Positions 54,175 to 63,005 of a DNA stretch of 64,000 nucleotides are shown here, piece after piece. This DNA is from CAIPVR01 sp049316905 (GTDB lineage Bacteria; Actinomycetota; Acidimicrobiia; Acidimicrobiales; Microtrichaceae). Under the pieces are notes generated by a model. It was not told the DNA's origin. It made no database searches and saw nothing but the letters and a program-made list of their open reading frames with translations. Made by a program: the position numbers and the translations under genes. The stretch is taken from assembly GCA_049316905.1 (NCBI GenBank), contig JBMOJH010000003.1:1-64000 (forward strand), read 5' to 3'. Each line of letters begins with the position of its first letter. The first letter of the stretch is position 1.

Positions 54175-55344
54175 TCAGCCCACCGGTGCGTAGGTGCGGC
54201 GGCCGTCACGCTCCGCTCCGGCGGCCATCCGGCCCTCCAGACGCAGGTGCTCGAGGTGCGCGTAGGTCTCCGATTCCGCCATCGGGCCCCACGACCGCTC
54301 GCGGAAGAGCTGCCGGGAGTACTGCCGCACGGTCGCGGTCCCCAGGCCCTCGCCGATGCGTTCGAGCTCCTCGAGGCGCTCCTCGTGGTGGGCCACGATC
54401 TCCCGGACGCGTCCCGGGAGGTCCGTGAACGGGAGCCCGTGCGCGGGCAGGACGTTCGTGACCCCCGGGATCGCGGCCACCCGGTGGAGCGCCCCGATGA
54501 AGTCGGCGAGGGAGTCGGGGCTGCCGGTCATTCCGGAGATGTGCGGGGTGATGGTGGGCAGGACGTGGTCGCCGGAGAGCAGCGTCCCGTCGGCGGGGTC
54601 GAACAGGCAGAGGTGGTCGCCGGTGTGCCCGGGCGTGTGCAGCACCTGCCACTCGCGGCGCCCCAGCCGGAGCACGTCGCCCTCGTCCACCCGGTCGTCC
54701 GGGCTGAGATGCAGCAGCCCCCGCTTGGACAGGTCGTCCCACGCCCGCATCGCCGCGAGCTCACCCTCGGTGGGCCGGTACCCCTCCTCGCCCCACGGCG
54801 TGGCCCGCGGCGGCAGCGCGGGGATCGGCCCGCGGCCGAACAGCACCTTCGCGAGGCGCGGGTTCACGTGGCCCTGCTCCACCAGGTCGCCAAGGTCGGC
54901 GGGCCCACCGGGATCGAGGTCGTCGGGGTCGTCGCCGTCGGTCACGTCGTCGGTGACCGCCTCGAGTGCGGCGAGGTCGTCGGCCGGGAGGGCGTCGAAC
55001 GGGGTGCGGAAGTCCCGGTGCGCGGTCACCCGGCAACCGTGCTCGGCCCGCAGCCGCCCGGCGCCGCCGAAGTGGTCCGGGTGGGAGTGGGTGACGAGCA
55101 CGGTGTGGACCCGTGACGCCGGGATGCCCGCGGCGGCCAGCTTGGCGACCAGGTCGGCGTTGCTCAGCGGGTCCGGCAGGCCGGGGTCGACCAGTGCCAC
55201 CCCGCGTTCGTCCTCGAGCACGTAGCAGTTCACGTGGCCGAGGCCGGGCAGGAGGATCGGGATCTGGATCCGCAGGATCCCCGGTGCCACCTCCTCCGCC
55301 TCGTCGGACGCAGGGAGCCGTTCCTGGCGGACCGGTCCGGTCAC
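54175..55344 (-). CDS. Metallo-beta-lactamase-fold hydrolase with winged-helix tail
   Basis: 389 residues. Zinc motif THSHPDHFGG near 85-95, further ligands in HTPGHTGDHLCLF and SGDHVLPTITPH. An insert of about 70 acidic residues sits after the first motif, and the C terminus (VAHHEERLEELERIGEG onward) is the BLACT winged-helix type seen in LACTB2-like proteins. LACTB2-like enzymes act on RNA or thioesters; substrate here unknown. Starts four bases after the orn stop, so it is probably co-transcribed with orn. Confidence 0.85.
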   Translation of the reverse strand: MTGPVRQERLPASDEAEEVAPGILRIQIPILLPGLGHVNCYVLEDERGVALVDPGLPDPLSNADLVAKLAAAGIPASRVHTVLVTHSHPDHFGGAGRLRAEHGCRVTAHRDFRTPFDALPADDLAALEAVTDDVTDGDDPDDLDPGGPADLGDLVEQGHVNPRLAKVLFGRGPIPALPPRATPWGEEGYRPTEGELAAMRAWDDLSKRGLLHLSPDDRVDEGDVLRLGRREWQVLHTPGHTGDHLCLFDPADGTLLSGDHVLPTITPHISGMTGSPDSLADFIGALHRVAAIPGVTNVLPAHGLPFTDLPGRVREIVAHHEERLEELERIGEGLGTATVRQYSRQLFRERSWGPMAESETYAHLEHLRLEGRMAAGAERDGRRTYAPVG

Positions 55345-55348
55345 GTGC

Positions 55349-55942
55349 TCAGTCCGCCGAGGCGGCCGGATCCGCGTGCGTCGTCGGCGTCGCGGTCGGG
55401 TCTGCCTCGGCGGGCCGGAACACGTGGTCCCGCCAGTACCGGAGTTCCGCCACGGACTCCCGGATGTCGTCCATGGCGCGGTGGGCGGAGGACTTCTTCG
55501 TCAGCCCCGACAGCTCGCCGGGGTACCAGCGCCGGGCCAGCTCCTTGATCGTGGACACGTCGACCGACCGGTAGTGCAGGTGGTGCTCGATGTCGGGGAG
55601 GTAGGCGGCGAGGAACCGCCGGTCCATGCCGATCGAGTTGCCGCAGAGCGGCACGGCGCGGGCCGTGGGGACGTGGGTCCGGATGAACTCGAGGGTGGCG
55701 GCGCCGGCCTCCTCGAGGGTGATCTCCGAGGCGCGGATCTGGTCCAGCAGACCGGAGCGGGTGTGCATGTCGACCACCACCGGGTCCATGGTCGCGAGCG
55801 CCTCCTCGGGGCACGCGATCACCAGGTCCGGCCCCTCGGCCACGATCTCGAGGTCGTCGTCGGTGACCAGGGTGGCGATCTCCACGATGCGGTCGGTGGC
55901 CGGGTCGAGCCCGGTCATCTCCAGGTCCATCCAGACGAGCAT
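55349..55942 (-). CDS. orn: Oligoribonuclease
   Basis: 3'-5' exonuclease that degrades di- to pentaribonucleotides (nanoRNA). DEDDh catalytic residues: Asp6 and Glu8 in WMDLEMTGLD, Asp in GNSIGMDRRF, and His and Asp in HRAMDDIRES. 197 residues including an Ala/Thr/Asp tail of about 25. ATG 55942 has a leaderless promoter. Confidence 0.95.
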   Translation of the reverse strand: MLVWMDLEMTGLDPATDRIVEIATLVTDDDLEIVAEGPDLVIACPEEALATMDPVVVDMHTRSGLLDQIRASEITLEEAGAATLEFIRTHVPTARAVPLCGNSIGMDRRFLAAYLPDIEHHLHYRSVDVSTIKELARRWYPGELSGLTKKSSAHRAMDDIRESVAELRYWRDHVFRPAEADPTATPTTHADPAASAD

Positions 55943-55948
55943 CGGGTC

Positions 55949-55954
55949 AGGGTA
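55949..55954 (-). promoter_or_regulatory. -10 element of leaderless orn promoter
   Basis: Minus-strand TACCCT, exactly 6 bases before ATG 55942. Confidence 0.6.
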
Positions 55955-56042
55955 ACGGGGCGGGCGTGCGGTCCCCGCAGGGAGGGCCGGAGCGGCGGGC
56001 GGCGGCCAGCCGGGGCCGGTCGGCGGAGGGCGCAGCTCCCGC

Positions 56043-56048
56043 TAGCGT
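56043..56048 (+). promoter_or_regulatory. -10 element of leaderless dut promoter
   Basis: TAGCGT, exactly 6 bases before GTG 56055. Confidence 0.6.
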
Positions 56049-56054
56049 TCCGGC

Positions 56055-56492
56055 GTGCTCGAGGTGCCCGTCCTCCGACTCGATCCCGACCTGCCCCTGC
56101 CGCGCTACGCCAAGCCGGGCGACGCGGGCGTGGACCTGACCGCCCGGGAGGACGCCGCGCTGGCGCCGGGCGGCGGCCGGGCGCTGGTCCCGACCGGGAT
56201 CGCCGTGGCCATCCCCCGCGGGTACGCCGGGTTCGTGCAGCCCCGCAGCGGACTGGCCCTGAAGCACGGCGTGACGTGCCTCAACACGCCGGGCCTCATC
56301 GACGCGGACTACCGCGGCGAGCTGAAGGTTCTGCTGGTGAACACCGACCCGTCGGAGCCCTTCGAGGTGCGCCGCGGCGAGCGCATCGCCCAGCTCGTCA
56401 TCCAGGCGGTGGAACACGTGGCGTTCCTCGAGGTCGACGAGCTCGACGACACCGAGCGCGGCGAGGGCGGGTTCGGCCACACCGGCCGGTAG
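56055..56492 (+). CDS. dut: dUTP pyrophosphatase
   Basis: Homotrimeric dUTPase keeping uracil out of DNA and supplying dUMP. 145 residues with the five motifs in order: [46 protein letters not shown] and the C-terminal [10 protein letters not shown] arm that closes over the active site. Convergent with the site-2 protease gene, 40 bases apart. Confidence 0.95.
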   Translation: MLEVPVLRLDPDLPLPRYAKPGDAGVDLTAREDAALAPGGGRALVPTGIAVAIPRGYAGFVQPRSGLALKHGVTCLNTPGLIDADYRGELKVLLVNTDPSEPFEVRRGERIAQLVIQAVEHVAFLEVDELDDTERGEGGFGHTGR

Positions 56493-56532
56493 GTCGCGTC
56501 GACGCGCGGAGGTGTCGGCGGGCCGGGGCCCC

Positions 56533-57600
56533 TCAGCCGAGCGCGACGTTGAGCGGGTGCAGCAGGTCCACCCACATGCTCGACACCCCGAGCGCGACCA
56601 GCACCACGATGACCGCCACGGCGACGGGTCGGAAGCGGTTCGGATCGAGTCGGTAGCCGGGTCGTCGGCGCACGCGGGCGACCGTTCCCTCCGCGAGGAT
56701 CACCGCGGCGTGGCCGCCGTCGAGCGGCAGCAGCGGCAGCAGGTTCAGCACCGCGATCGACACCGAGAACAGCCCCGCGAGGAGGAGCAACCGGCTCGGA
56801 TGCTCCGAGAGCAACCCGTCGGTGAGCTGGGCGCCGCCGACCGCGGAGACCATGCGCTGCTCGGGCGGTCGGCCGTCGGCCACGGCGCCGGCGTAGTCCC
56901 CGGCGCCCGTGACGAGGGACCCGAGGCCCGCGAGGGTGTCCGTGCCCACGTCCCAGGCAAGGGAGACGGAACCGGTGGCGGCCCGGCCGGCGGACGCGTG
57001 GATGTCGGGGTTGGTCATGGCGAAGCCGAAGAACAACGTCACGCCCAGGGCGAGGTTCGCCACGGACCCGGCGAGGATGACGGCCATGCGGCGCGGGCGG
57101 GCGGCGGCCCGGTAGGTGTACGGCTCGAGCGACGCCTCCACCTCCTCCCTGGGACCCATGCCGGGAATCTTCACGTAGCCGCCGAGCGGGAAGGCCTTCA
57201 GGCCCCAGCGGAGCGATCCGCCGGACGTGTGGCGTGACCAGACCGTCGGGCCGAAGCCGACGAAGAACTCCGTGGGTCGCATGCCGCAGCGAAGGGCCAC
57301 CACGTAGTGGCCGGCCTCGTGGATCACGATGATCACCGCGAGCATCCCGAGGAAGACCGCGGCGCCGGGCAGGAACCACGCGAGCGCCACGACCGCGCCG
57401 GCGAGCAGGAGCGCCCGTCCCGGGTGGAACTCGGTCCGGCGGCCCTCGGCGCTCCCGGCGCGTCGCCACGCGGTGAGCAGTCGTGTCGGGGCCGGGTCGG
57501 TCCGAATGACGACCGGGTCACCGGCTCCGGCACCGGCACCCTGCCCCGTCACCCGTGCCGCTGTCGTTCCGTGCCCCGTGGAACCCTGGTCGCCCGCCAT
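56533..57600 (-). CDS. Site-2 protease (M50 family), no obvious PDZ domain
   Basis: Intramembrane zinc metalloprotease of the RseP/Rip1 group that releases anti-sigma factors or similar membrane proteins. 355 residues, with a Gly/Thr-rich cytosolic N terminus. Active site HEAGH at 94-98 in the second hydrophobic segment; third ligand in LLPLDGGH. GGYVKIPGMGP is the conserved beta loop. Between the active-site helices only about 100 residues are present and I see no PDZ fold, which RseP and Rip1 carry. Minus-strand TACCCT lies 8 bases before the ATG, near-leaderless. Confidence 0.85.
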   Translation of the reverse strand: MAGDQGSTGHGTTAARVTGQGAGAGAGDPVVIRTDPAPTRLLTAWRRAGSAEGRRTEFHPGRALLLAGAVVALAWFLPGAAVFLGMLAVIIVIHEAGHYVVALRCGMRPTEFFVGFGPTVWSRHTSGGSLRWGLKAFPLGGYVKIPGMGPREEVEASLEPYTYRAAARPRRMAVILAGSVANLALGVTLFFGFAMTNPDIHASAGRAATGSVSLAWDVGTDTLAGLGSLVTGAGDYAGAVADGRPPEQRMVSAVGGAQLTDGLLSEHPSRLLLLAGLFSVSIAVLNLLPLLPLDGGHAAVILAEGTVARVRRRPGYRLDPNRFRPVAVAVIVVLVALGVSSMWVDLLHPLNVALG

Positions 57601-57682
57601 GTACGGCGAGGGTACCGAGGACGCCCGGCGGGTGCCCGGCCCACTGCGTCGGTCCCGGGGGAGTCGATCTACCCGGTGGGCC

Positions 57683-57688
57683 TAGCAT
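57683..57688 (+). promoter_or_regulatory. Candidate -10 for the six-gene operon
   Basis: TAGCAT, 45 bases before the TTG start of the first nitroreductase gene, which has a G-rich ribosome binding site. No clear -35. Confidence 0.4.
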
Positions 57689-57732
57689 CGGCGCCCACCG
57701 GCCGGGGACCCGGCCGACGAGAAGGGGGAACG

Positions 57733-58503
57733 TTGGCCACCAACGAACGCGCACCCGACGGCGACCGCGACTACGAGGCGGTGCGTGACCGTCTCGACAT
57801 GCCGCTCGCCGAGGCGATGATGACGCAGCGGGCGGTCCGCAAGGTGCTGCCCGATCCGGTGGACGACGACGTGGTGCTCCGCTGCATCGAGCTCGCCCTG
57901 CGCGCCCCGACCGGCTCCAACGGTCAGAACTGGGAGTTCGTCGTGGTGCGCGACCCGGCGAAGAAGGCGGCGTTCGCCGCCCAGTACCGGCGGGCGTGGA
58001 AGCTCTACGGCGGCGTCGGTGAGCGGGTCACCCGTGACGACCCCGCCATGAAGAAGGTGCTCGGGGCGGTGCGCTGGCAGGTGGACCACTTCGAGGAGAT
58101 CCCGGTGCTCGTGGTGCCGTGCCTCACCGGTCCCGGACGGTTCGCGGTGGTGCCGGCCGTGGCGCAGTCGAGCCACTACGGCTCGATCTACCCGTCGGTG
58201 CAGAACCTGCTCCTCGCCGCGCGGGCCATGGGCCTCGGCGCGTCGCTCATCACCCTGCCGTTGTGGAGCGTGACCATCGCCCGGCGCACCCTCGGCCTGC
58301 CGCTGAACGTGCAGCCGGTCTGCATGGTGCCCCTCGGCTGGCCGCGCGGTCGCTACGGGCCGACGACCCGGAAGCACGTGGGCGACGTCGTGCACCTCGA
58401 CTCGTGGGGGAACCGCCCCTGGCCGGGCCGCGACATCGACCTGGGCGACGAGGACGGGACCACGGGCGCCACGGGCTCCGGGGCCGGCCGGGGGGCGCGC
58501 TGA
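57733..58503 (+). CDS. Nitroreductase-family flavoenzyme 1
   Basis: 256 residues, FMN-dependent nitroreductase fold. N-terminal FMN motif MTQRAVRKVLPDPVDDDV, then RAPTGSNGQNWEFVVVRD, and YPSVQNLLLAARAMGLGASL near the middle. Starts with TTG 57733 after GGGGGA; no ATG or GTG fits. It is a sequence relative of the second nitroreductase two genes downstream. The substrate is not evident. Ends one base into the amidase start. Confidence 0.82.
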   Translation: MATNERAPDGDRDYEAVRDRLDMPLAEAMMTQRAVRKVLPDPVDDDVVLRCIELALRAPTGSNGQNWEFVVVRDPAKKAAFAAQYRRAWKLYGGVGERVTRDDPAMKKVLGAVRWQVDHFEEIPVLVVPCLTGPGRFAVVPAVAQSSHYGSIYPSVQNLLLAARAMGLGASLITLPLWSVTIARRTLGLPLNVQPVCMVPLGWPRGRYGPTTRKHVGDVVHLDSWGNRPWPGRDIDLGDEDGTTGATGSGAGRGAR

Positions 58504-59912
58504 TGGACACGGTGATCGGGACCGCGGAGGCGGTGCGCACGGGTGCCCGCAGCGCGGGCGACGTGGTGGAGGAGTGCCTTGGGCGCATCGCGGCGGGCAA
58601 CGAGGCGCTCAACGCGTTCGTGCACGTGGACGCCGACGGCGCCCGGCGCGCCGCAGAGGAGGTCGACGCCGCGGTGGCCCGCGGCGAGGGGGAGCTGCTC
58701 GGACCGCTCGCGGGGGTGCCGTTCGGGGTGAAGGACCTCGAGGACTGCGCGGGCATGCCGACGAGCCACGGGTCGGTGCTCTACCAGGGCCTCGGCCCGG
58801 TGGCCGCCGACTCCGAACACGTGGCGCGGCTGCGGCGGGCGGGTGCGATCCCCGTGGGCAAGACCGCGGCGCCGGAGTTCGGCACACTCCAGTACACGTT
58901 CACGAAGGCGTGGGGGGCCACGGGCAACGCGTGGGACCCCTCGCGCACGCCGGGCGGCTCGTCGGGCGGCAGCGCGGCGGCCGTGGCCGCGGGGATGATG
59001 CCCTTCGGCACCGCGTCCGACGGCGGCGGCTCCACCCGGATCCCGGCGGGCTTCTCGGGGCTGGTGGGCCTGAAGCCCAGCCACGGGCGCATCCCCCATC
59101 CCGACGACGATCCGTCGGAGACGGCCTGTTACGGGGCGCTGACCACCACGGTGGCCGACTCGGCCCGCCACCTCGACGTGACGGCGGGCCCGCACGACAC
59201 CGACCGGCTGTCGTTGCCGCCGCCGGCGGTGCGCTACGAGGACGCGATCGAGACGCTCGACACCACTGGCCTGCGCATCGGCTGGTCGACCGACCTCGGC
59301 TTCGCCCACGTGGACCCGGAGGTGGCCGAGCTGGCCAGGGCCGCGGCGGAGGAGACCGCCCGCGCCGCCGGGGTGGAGCTCGTCGACGTGGACGTGCGGC
59401 TCACCGACCCGGTGGCCACGTGGCTCTCCGCCGGGGCGATGTCGCTCTGGCTCGGCATCGACGAGTCGCGCCACTGGCCCGAGCGCGCGGACGACCTCAC
59501 CCCCTTCGTGCGGGCGTCGCTCGAGGCCACCTTCGACCGGCCGCTGCGCACGCTCGCCAAGGGGTACCGCCGGCGCCTGCAGCTGCAGGCCGACATGGCC
59601 GCGATCTTCGCGGACCTCGACGTGCTGATGACCCCCACGACCGCCGTGACCGCGTTCGCCGCGGAGGGGCCACCACCCACGGAGATCGCGGGGGTGGAGG
59701 TGAACCCCGCGATGAGCGTGCCGTTCACGATGCTGGCGAACCTGTGCTGGAACCCGGCGCTGTCGGTGCCGGCCGGCCTGGCCTCCGACGGGCTCCCGGT
59801 GGGGCTGCAGATCATCGGGCGGCGCCACCACGACGAGGTGCCGCTGCGTCTCGGGCGACTGCTCGAGCTCACCCGGCCCTGGCCGCGCACCGCACCCGGG
59901 TGGGACCTCTGA
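58503..59912 (+). CDS. Amidase signature family hydrolase
   Basis: 469 residues. The Ser-cisSer-Lys triad is complete: Lys in GVPFGVKDLED, the first Ser in PGGSSGGSAAAVAAG, and the nucleophile Ser in SDGGGSTRIPA. Not GatA: no other Gat genes are near and GatA-specific insertions are absent. Hydrolyses an amide, or an ester, of unknown identity. ATG overlaps the upstream stop by one base; the downstream gene does the same with its stop. Confidence 0.9.
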   Translation: MDTVIGTAEAVRTGARSAGDVVEECLGRIAAGNEALNAFVHVDADGARRAAEEVDAAVARGEGELLGPLAGVPFGVKDLEDCAGMPTSHGSVLYQGLGPVAADSEHVARLRRAGAIPVGKTAAPEFGTLQYTFTKAWGATGNAWDPSRTPGGSSGGSAAAVAAGMMPFGTASDGGGSTRIPAGFSGLVGLKPSHGRIPHPDDDPSETACYGALTTTVADSARHLDVTAGPHDTDRLSLPPPAVRYEDAIETLDTTGLRIGWSTDLGFAHVDPEVAELARAAAEETARAAGVELVDVDVRLTDPVATWLSAGAMSLWLGIDESRHWPERADDLTPFVRASLEATFDRPLRTLAKGYRRRLQLQADMAAIFADLDVLMTPTTAVTAFAAEGPPPTEIAGVEVNPAMSVPFTMLANLCWNPALSVPAGLASDGLPVGLQIIGRRHHDEVPLRLGRLLELTRPWPRTAPGWDL

Positions 59913-60658
59913 TGGCGGAGCCGCCGGGCCGGCCGGGCGCGTCGGATCTGTCCGGCGGGCCGGGTGTCGGCCTGTACGACGGGATCATGACCACCCGGGC
60001 CATGCGCCGCTTCACCGACGAGCCGGTGACCGACGCCGAGGTGGAGCTCGTGCTCCGGGCCGCGCAGCAGGGCCCGTCGGGCGGCAACATCCAGCCCTGG
60101 CAGTTCGTGGTGCTCACCGACCCCGGGGACCGGGCGTGGATCGGGGACGTCTACCGCCGGGCGTACGACCGCTACGAGGCGGCGCTCCTCGCCGGGGTCG
60201 GCGGCTTCCGTGACGAGGCCGCCCGCCGGAGCTGGGATCGCACGGTGGCCGCCTCGCGGCACCTCGCGGATCACCTCGGTGAGGTGCCGGTGATCGTCCT
60301 GGTGTGCATGCCCGACATCGACATGACCGTGGTCGACGACGAGGGCCCGATGGACGTGGGCACCCCGTACGCCTCGGTGTACCCGGCGGTGCAGAACCTG
60401 CTTCTCGCCGCGCGCGGCCTCGGCCTGGGCGGCGCGCTCACCACGGTGCACCGCATCCACCACGACGAGGTCCGCGACCACTTCGGCATCCCGGTCGGCC
60501 AGCAGGTGGTGGCGCTCGTGCCGTTGGGTCGCCCGTCGGGGCGGTTCGGCGTGGCGCCGCGGCGGCCGGTGGAGCGGGTCACGCACTGGGGCCGGTGGGG
60601 TGAGCGGCGCGACGCCACGATCCCGCCCTACGAGCCAGCTGAAGGACCGGCCCGGTGA
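59912..60658 (+). CDS. Nitroreductase-family flavoenzyme 2
   Basis: 248 residues. FMN-binding MTTRAMRRFTDEPVTDAEV, QQGPSGGNIQPWQFVVLTD and YPAVQNLLLAARGLGLGGAL correspond to the motifs of the first nitroreductase in the operon, so the two are paralogues or a heteromeric pair. An N-terminal arm of about 25 Gly/Pro-rich residues is unique. Start and stop codons overlap both neighbours. Confidence 0.85.
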   Translation: MAEPPGRPGASDLSGGPGVGLYDGIMTTRAMRRFTDEPVTDAEVELVLRAAQQGPSGGNIQPWQFVVLTDPGDRAWIGDVYRRAYDRYEAALLAGVGGFRDEAARRSWDRTVAASRHLADHLGEVPVIVLVCMPDIDMTVVDDEGPMDVGTPYASVYPAVQNLLLAARGLGLGGALTTVHRIHHDEVRDHFGIPVGQQVVALVPLGRPSGRFGVAPRRPVERVTHWGRWGERRDATIPPYEPAEGPAR

Positions 60659-61839
60659 GCCGCGCCGGATCCGCCGCGACGGGCACGGTGCCGGGCGCGC
60701 TCCGGGAGCTCGACGAGGAGCTGCTGATCTCCGCGGGTCCGTCCGACCTGGCGGGCCACCTCGATCCGGGGTTGGCCGCCGAACTGGCCCGTGCCGGTGC
60801 CTTCTCGATGCTGGTGCCGGCCGAGCTGGGCGGCGGCGAGCTCCCGGTGGCCGACGCGCTCCGGACGATCGAGTGGGTGGCGCGCCGCTCCGGCTCGGCC
60901 GGATGGTGCGTGATGATCGGCGCCACCACCGGTGTGCTGGCGGCGTGGCTGCCCCGGGACGGGGCGGCGGAGATCTACGGCGTGGACCCGCACGTCGTGA
61001 CCGGTGGCGCCTACGCACCGAGCGGGCTCGCCGAGGTGGTGGGCGAGGGCCGCCTCCGGGTGAGCGGGCGCTGGGAGTGGGGCAGCGGCAGCCAGCACTG
61101 CGACTGGTTGCTCGGCGGCGCGCGGGTGGTCGACCCGTCGGGCGAACCGGTCCTCGACGCGGCCGGCCTCCCGTCGATGCGTCTGTGCTTCGCCCCGGCC
61201 TCGGAGGTCACGGTGATCGAGCACTGGGACGTGCTCGGGATGCGGGGCACCGGCAGCCACGACCTGCTCATGGAGGCCGTCGAGGTGCCCGAGCGCCACA
61301 CCGTGTCGCTCGTGTCGGACCGCCCGTGGGTGGACGCCCCGCTCTACCGGTTCCCCCCGTTCGGCCTGCTCGCGCTCGGGATCGCCGCGGTCACCCTCGG
61401 TGTGGGTCGGGCCGCGGTGGACGCGGTGGAGGAGCTCATGGCCTCCAAGGTGCCGATGGGGTCGCGGCGGCCGCTCGCCGACCGCGGGGCCGCCCGTGCC
61501 GAACTCGCCCGGGCCGAGGCCACGCTGCGCTCCGCGCGCGCGTTCCTGTTCGACGAGGTGGCCCGGGCCTGGGCCGCGGCCGAGGCGGGCGACCCGGTGG
61601 AACTCGGCACGCGGGCCGGACTGCGCCTCGCGGCCACCCACACCGCCGAGGCCGTGGCCGACGCGTGCACCCGGTTGCACCGCCTCGCCGGCGGCACCGC
61701 GGTGCGCCACGGCCACGTGGTCGAGCGCTGCTTCCGTGACGCCCACACCGCCACCCAGCACGTGCTGGTGAACGCGCGGCTGTACGAGTCGGTGGGTACC
61801 GTGCTCCTCGGCGGCGACCCCGGGGTGAGCGAGCTGTGA
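60655..61839 (+). CDS. Acyl-CoA dehydrogenase/flavin monooxygenase family protein
   Basis: 394 residues in the acyl-CoA dehydrogenase fold. The pattern (RRSGSAGWCVMIGAT, WEWGSGSQHCDW, VLGMRGTGSHD) is nearer to class D flavin monooxygenases such as HsaA than to true dehydrogenases, because a catalytic Glu is not evident. It may hydroxylate a CoA-bound or free aromatic substrate, possibly with reduced flavin from a nitroreductase. GTG 60655 overlaps the previous stop (GTGA). Confidence 0.75.
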   Translation: MSRAGSAATGTVPGALRELDEELLISAGPSDLAGHLDPGLAAELARAGAFSMLVPAELGGGELPVADALRTIEWVARRSGSAGWCVMIGATTGVLAAWLPRDGAAEIYGVDPHVVTGGAYAPSGLAEVVGEGRLRVSGRWEWGSGSQHCDWLLGGARVVDPSGEPVLDAAGLPSMRLCFAPASEVTVIEHWDVLGMRGTGSHDLLMEAVEVPERHTVSLVSDRPWVDAPLYRFPPFGLLALGIAAVTLGVGRAAVDAVEELMASKVPMGSRRPLADRGAARAELARAEATLRSARAFLFDEVARAWAAAEAGDPVELGTRAGLRLAATHTAEAVADACTRLHRLAGGTAVRHGHVVERCFRDAHTATQHVLVNARLYESVGTVLLGGDPGVSEL

Positions 61840-63005
61840 ACGGGTCGCGTCCGGTGTCGGGACGGATCGGCGGCCCGGCGGACGCGGCGGCCTGGTTGCG
61901 GGAGCACCCCGACCCCACGCCCCGGGAGCTGGCCGAGGCCGGTCTGGTGGCACCGCACTGGCCGGAGCCCTGGGGGCTGGGCGCCGACGCCGTCACCACC
62001 CGGGCCGTCGACGCCGAGGTCGCCGCGGCCGGCGTCGCGCTGCCCGACAACCCGATCGGGATCGGCTGGGCCGGCCCGACGATCCTCGCCGCCGGCAGCG
62101 ACGCCCAGAAGGAGCGATACCTGTTCCCGATCCTCACCGGGGAGGAGGTCTGGTGCCAGCTGTTCAGCGAGCCCGGTGCCGGCAGCGACCTCGCCGCGCT
62201 GTCCACGGCCGCGGTGGCCGACGGCGACGGCTGGCGGGTCACCGGGTCGAAGGTGTGGTCGACCTCGGCGGATGTGGCCGCGTTCGGCATCCTGCTCGCC
62301 CGCACCGACCCGGCGGCGCCGCGCCACCGTGGCATCTCCTACTTCCTGTGCCCCATGGGCGCGCCCGGCGTGGAGGTGCGGCCGATCCGCGAGATGACCG
62401 GTGGGTCGCACTTCAACGAGGTGTTCCTCGACGACGTGCCGCTCGGCCCCGAGGCGCTCGTGGGCGCGCCGGGCGACGGCTGGCGGCTCGCGCGGGTGAC
62501 CCTCGGCAACGAGCGCGTGTCGTTGTCGTCCGGCGGGATCCTCTGGGGCATGGGTCCCACGGGCCGCGAGGTGCTGGAGCTGGCGGGGCGCGAGGGCGTG
62601 GCCGATCCCCGGCTGCGTCAGGCGGTGGCGCGGTGCCACACCGACGAAGTGCTGCTCGGGCTGCTCGGTGCCCGGGTGCAGGCCGCGCTCCTCTCCGGTG
62701 GTGAACCCGGGCCCGAGGCCAGCCTGCAGAAGCTCCTCGCGGACGAGCACGGGCAGCGCCTGATGGAGCTGGTCGCGGACCTCGCGGGGCCCGACGCGAT
62801 GCTGGCCGCCGACGGGCCGTGGCCCGGGGTGCTCGGCCACCACCCGCCGCCCCGAGGTGGCGGTCTGGGGGCGCTGCACCAGGGCGAGTGGCCCTGGAAC
62901 TACCTGTTCGCCCGTGCCCTCACGATCGGTGGCGGCACCACGCAGGTCCAGCGCAACATCATCGCCGAGAAGCTGCTCGGCCTTCCGCGGGAGGTGACCG
63001 GATGA
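61836..63005 (+). CDS. Acyl-CoA dehydrogenase
   Basis: 389 residues. FAD- and substrate-binding FSEPGAGSDLAALS and VTGSKVWSTSADVA, plus the C-terminal TIGGGTTQVQRNIIAEKLLG, identify a true acyl-CoA dehydrogenase of the FadE type. An N-terminal unconserved arm of about 30 residues. GTG 61836 overlaps the previous stop; the enoyl-CoA hydratase, the next step of beta-oxidation, overlaps its 3' end. Confidence 0.9.
   Translation: MNGSRPVSGRIGGPADAAAWLREHPDPTPRELAEAGLVAPHWPEPWGLGADAVTTRAVDAEVAAAGVALPDNPIGIGWAGPTILAAGSDAQKERYLFPILTGEEVWCQLFSEPGAGSDLAALSTAAVADGDGWRVTGSKVWSTSADVAAFGILLARTDPAAPRHRGISYFLCPMGAPGVEVRPIREMTGGSHFNEVFLDDVPLGPEALVGAPGDGWRLARVTLGNERVSLSSGGILWGMGPTGREVLELAGREGVADPRLRQAVARCHTDEVLLGLLGARVQAALLSGGEPGPEASLQKLLADEHGQRLMELVADLAGPDAMLAADGPWPGVLGHHPPPRGGGLGALHQGEWPWNYLFARALTIGGGTTQVQRNIIAEKLLGLPREVTG

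Noticed and set aside
58503..59912. Amidase as GatA of the tRNA amidotransferase
   Set aside because: No gatB or gatC nearby, operon context is catabolic, and the sequence outside the triad is not GatA-like.
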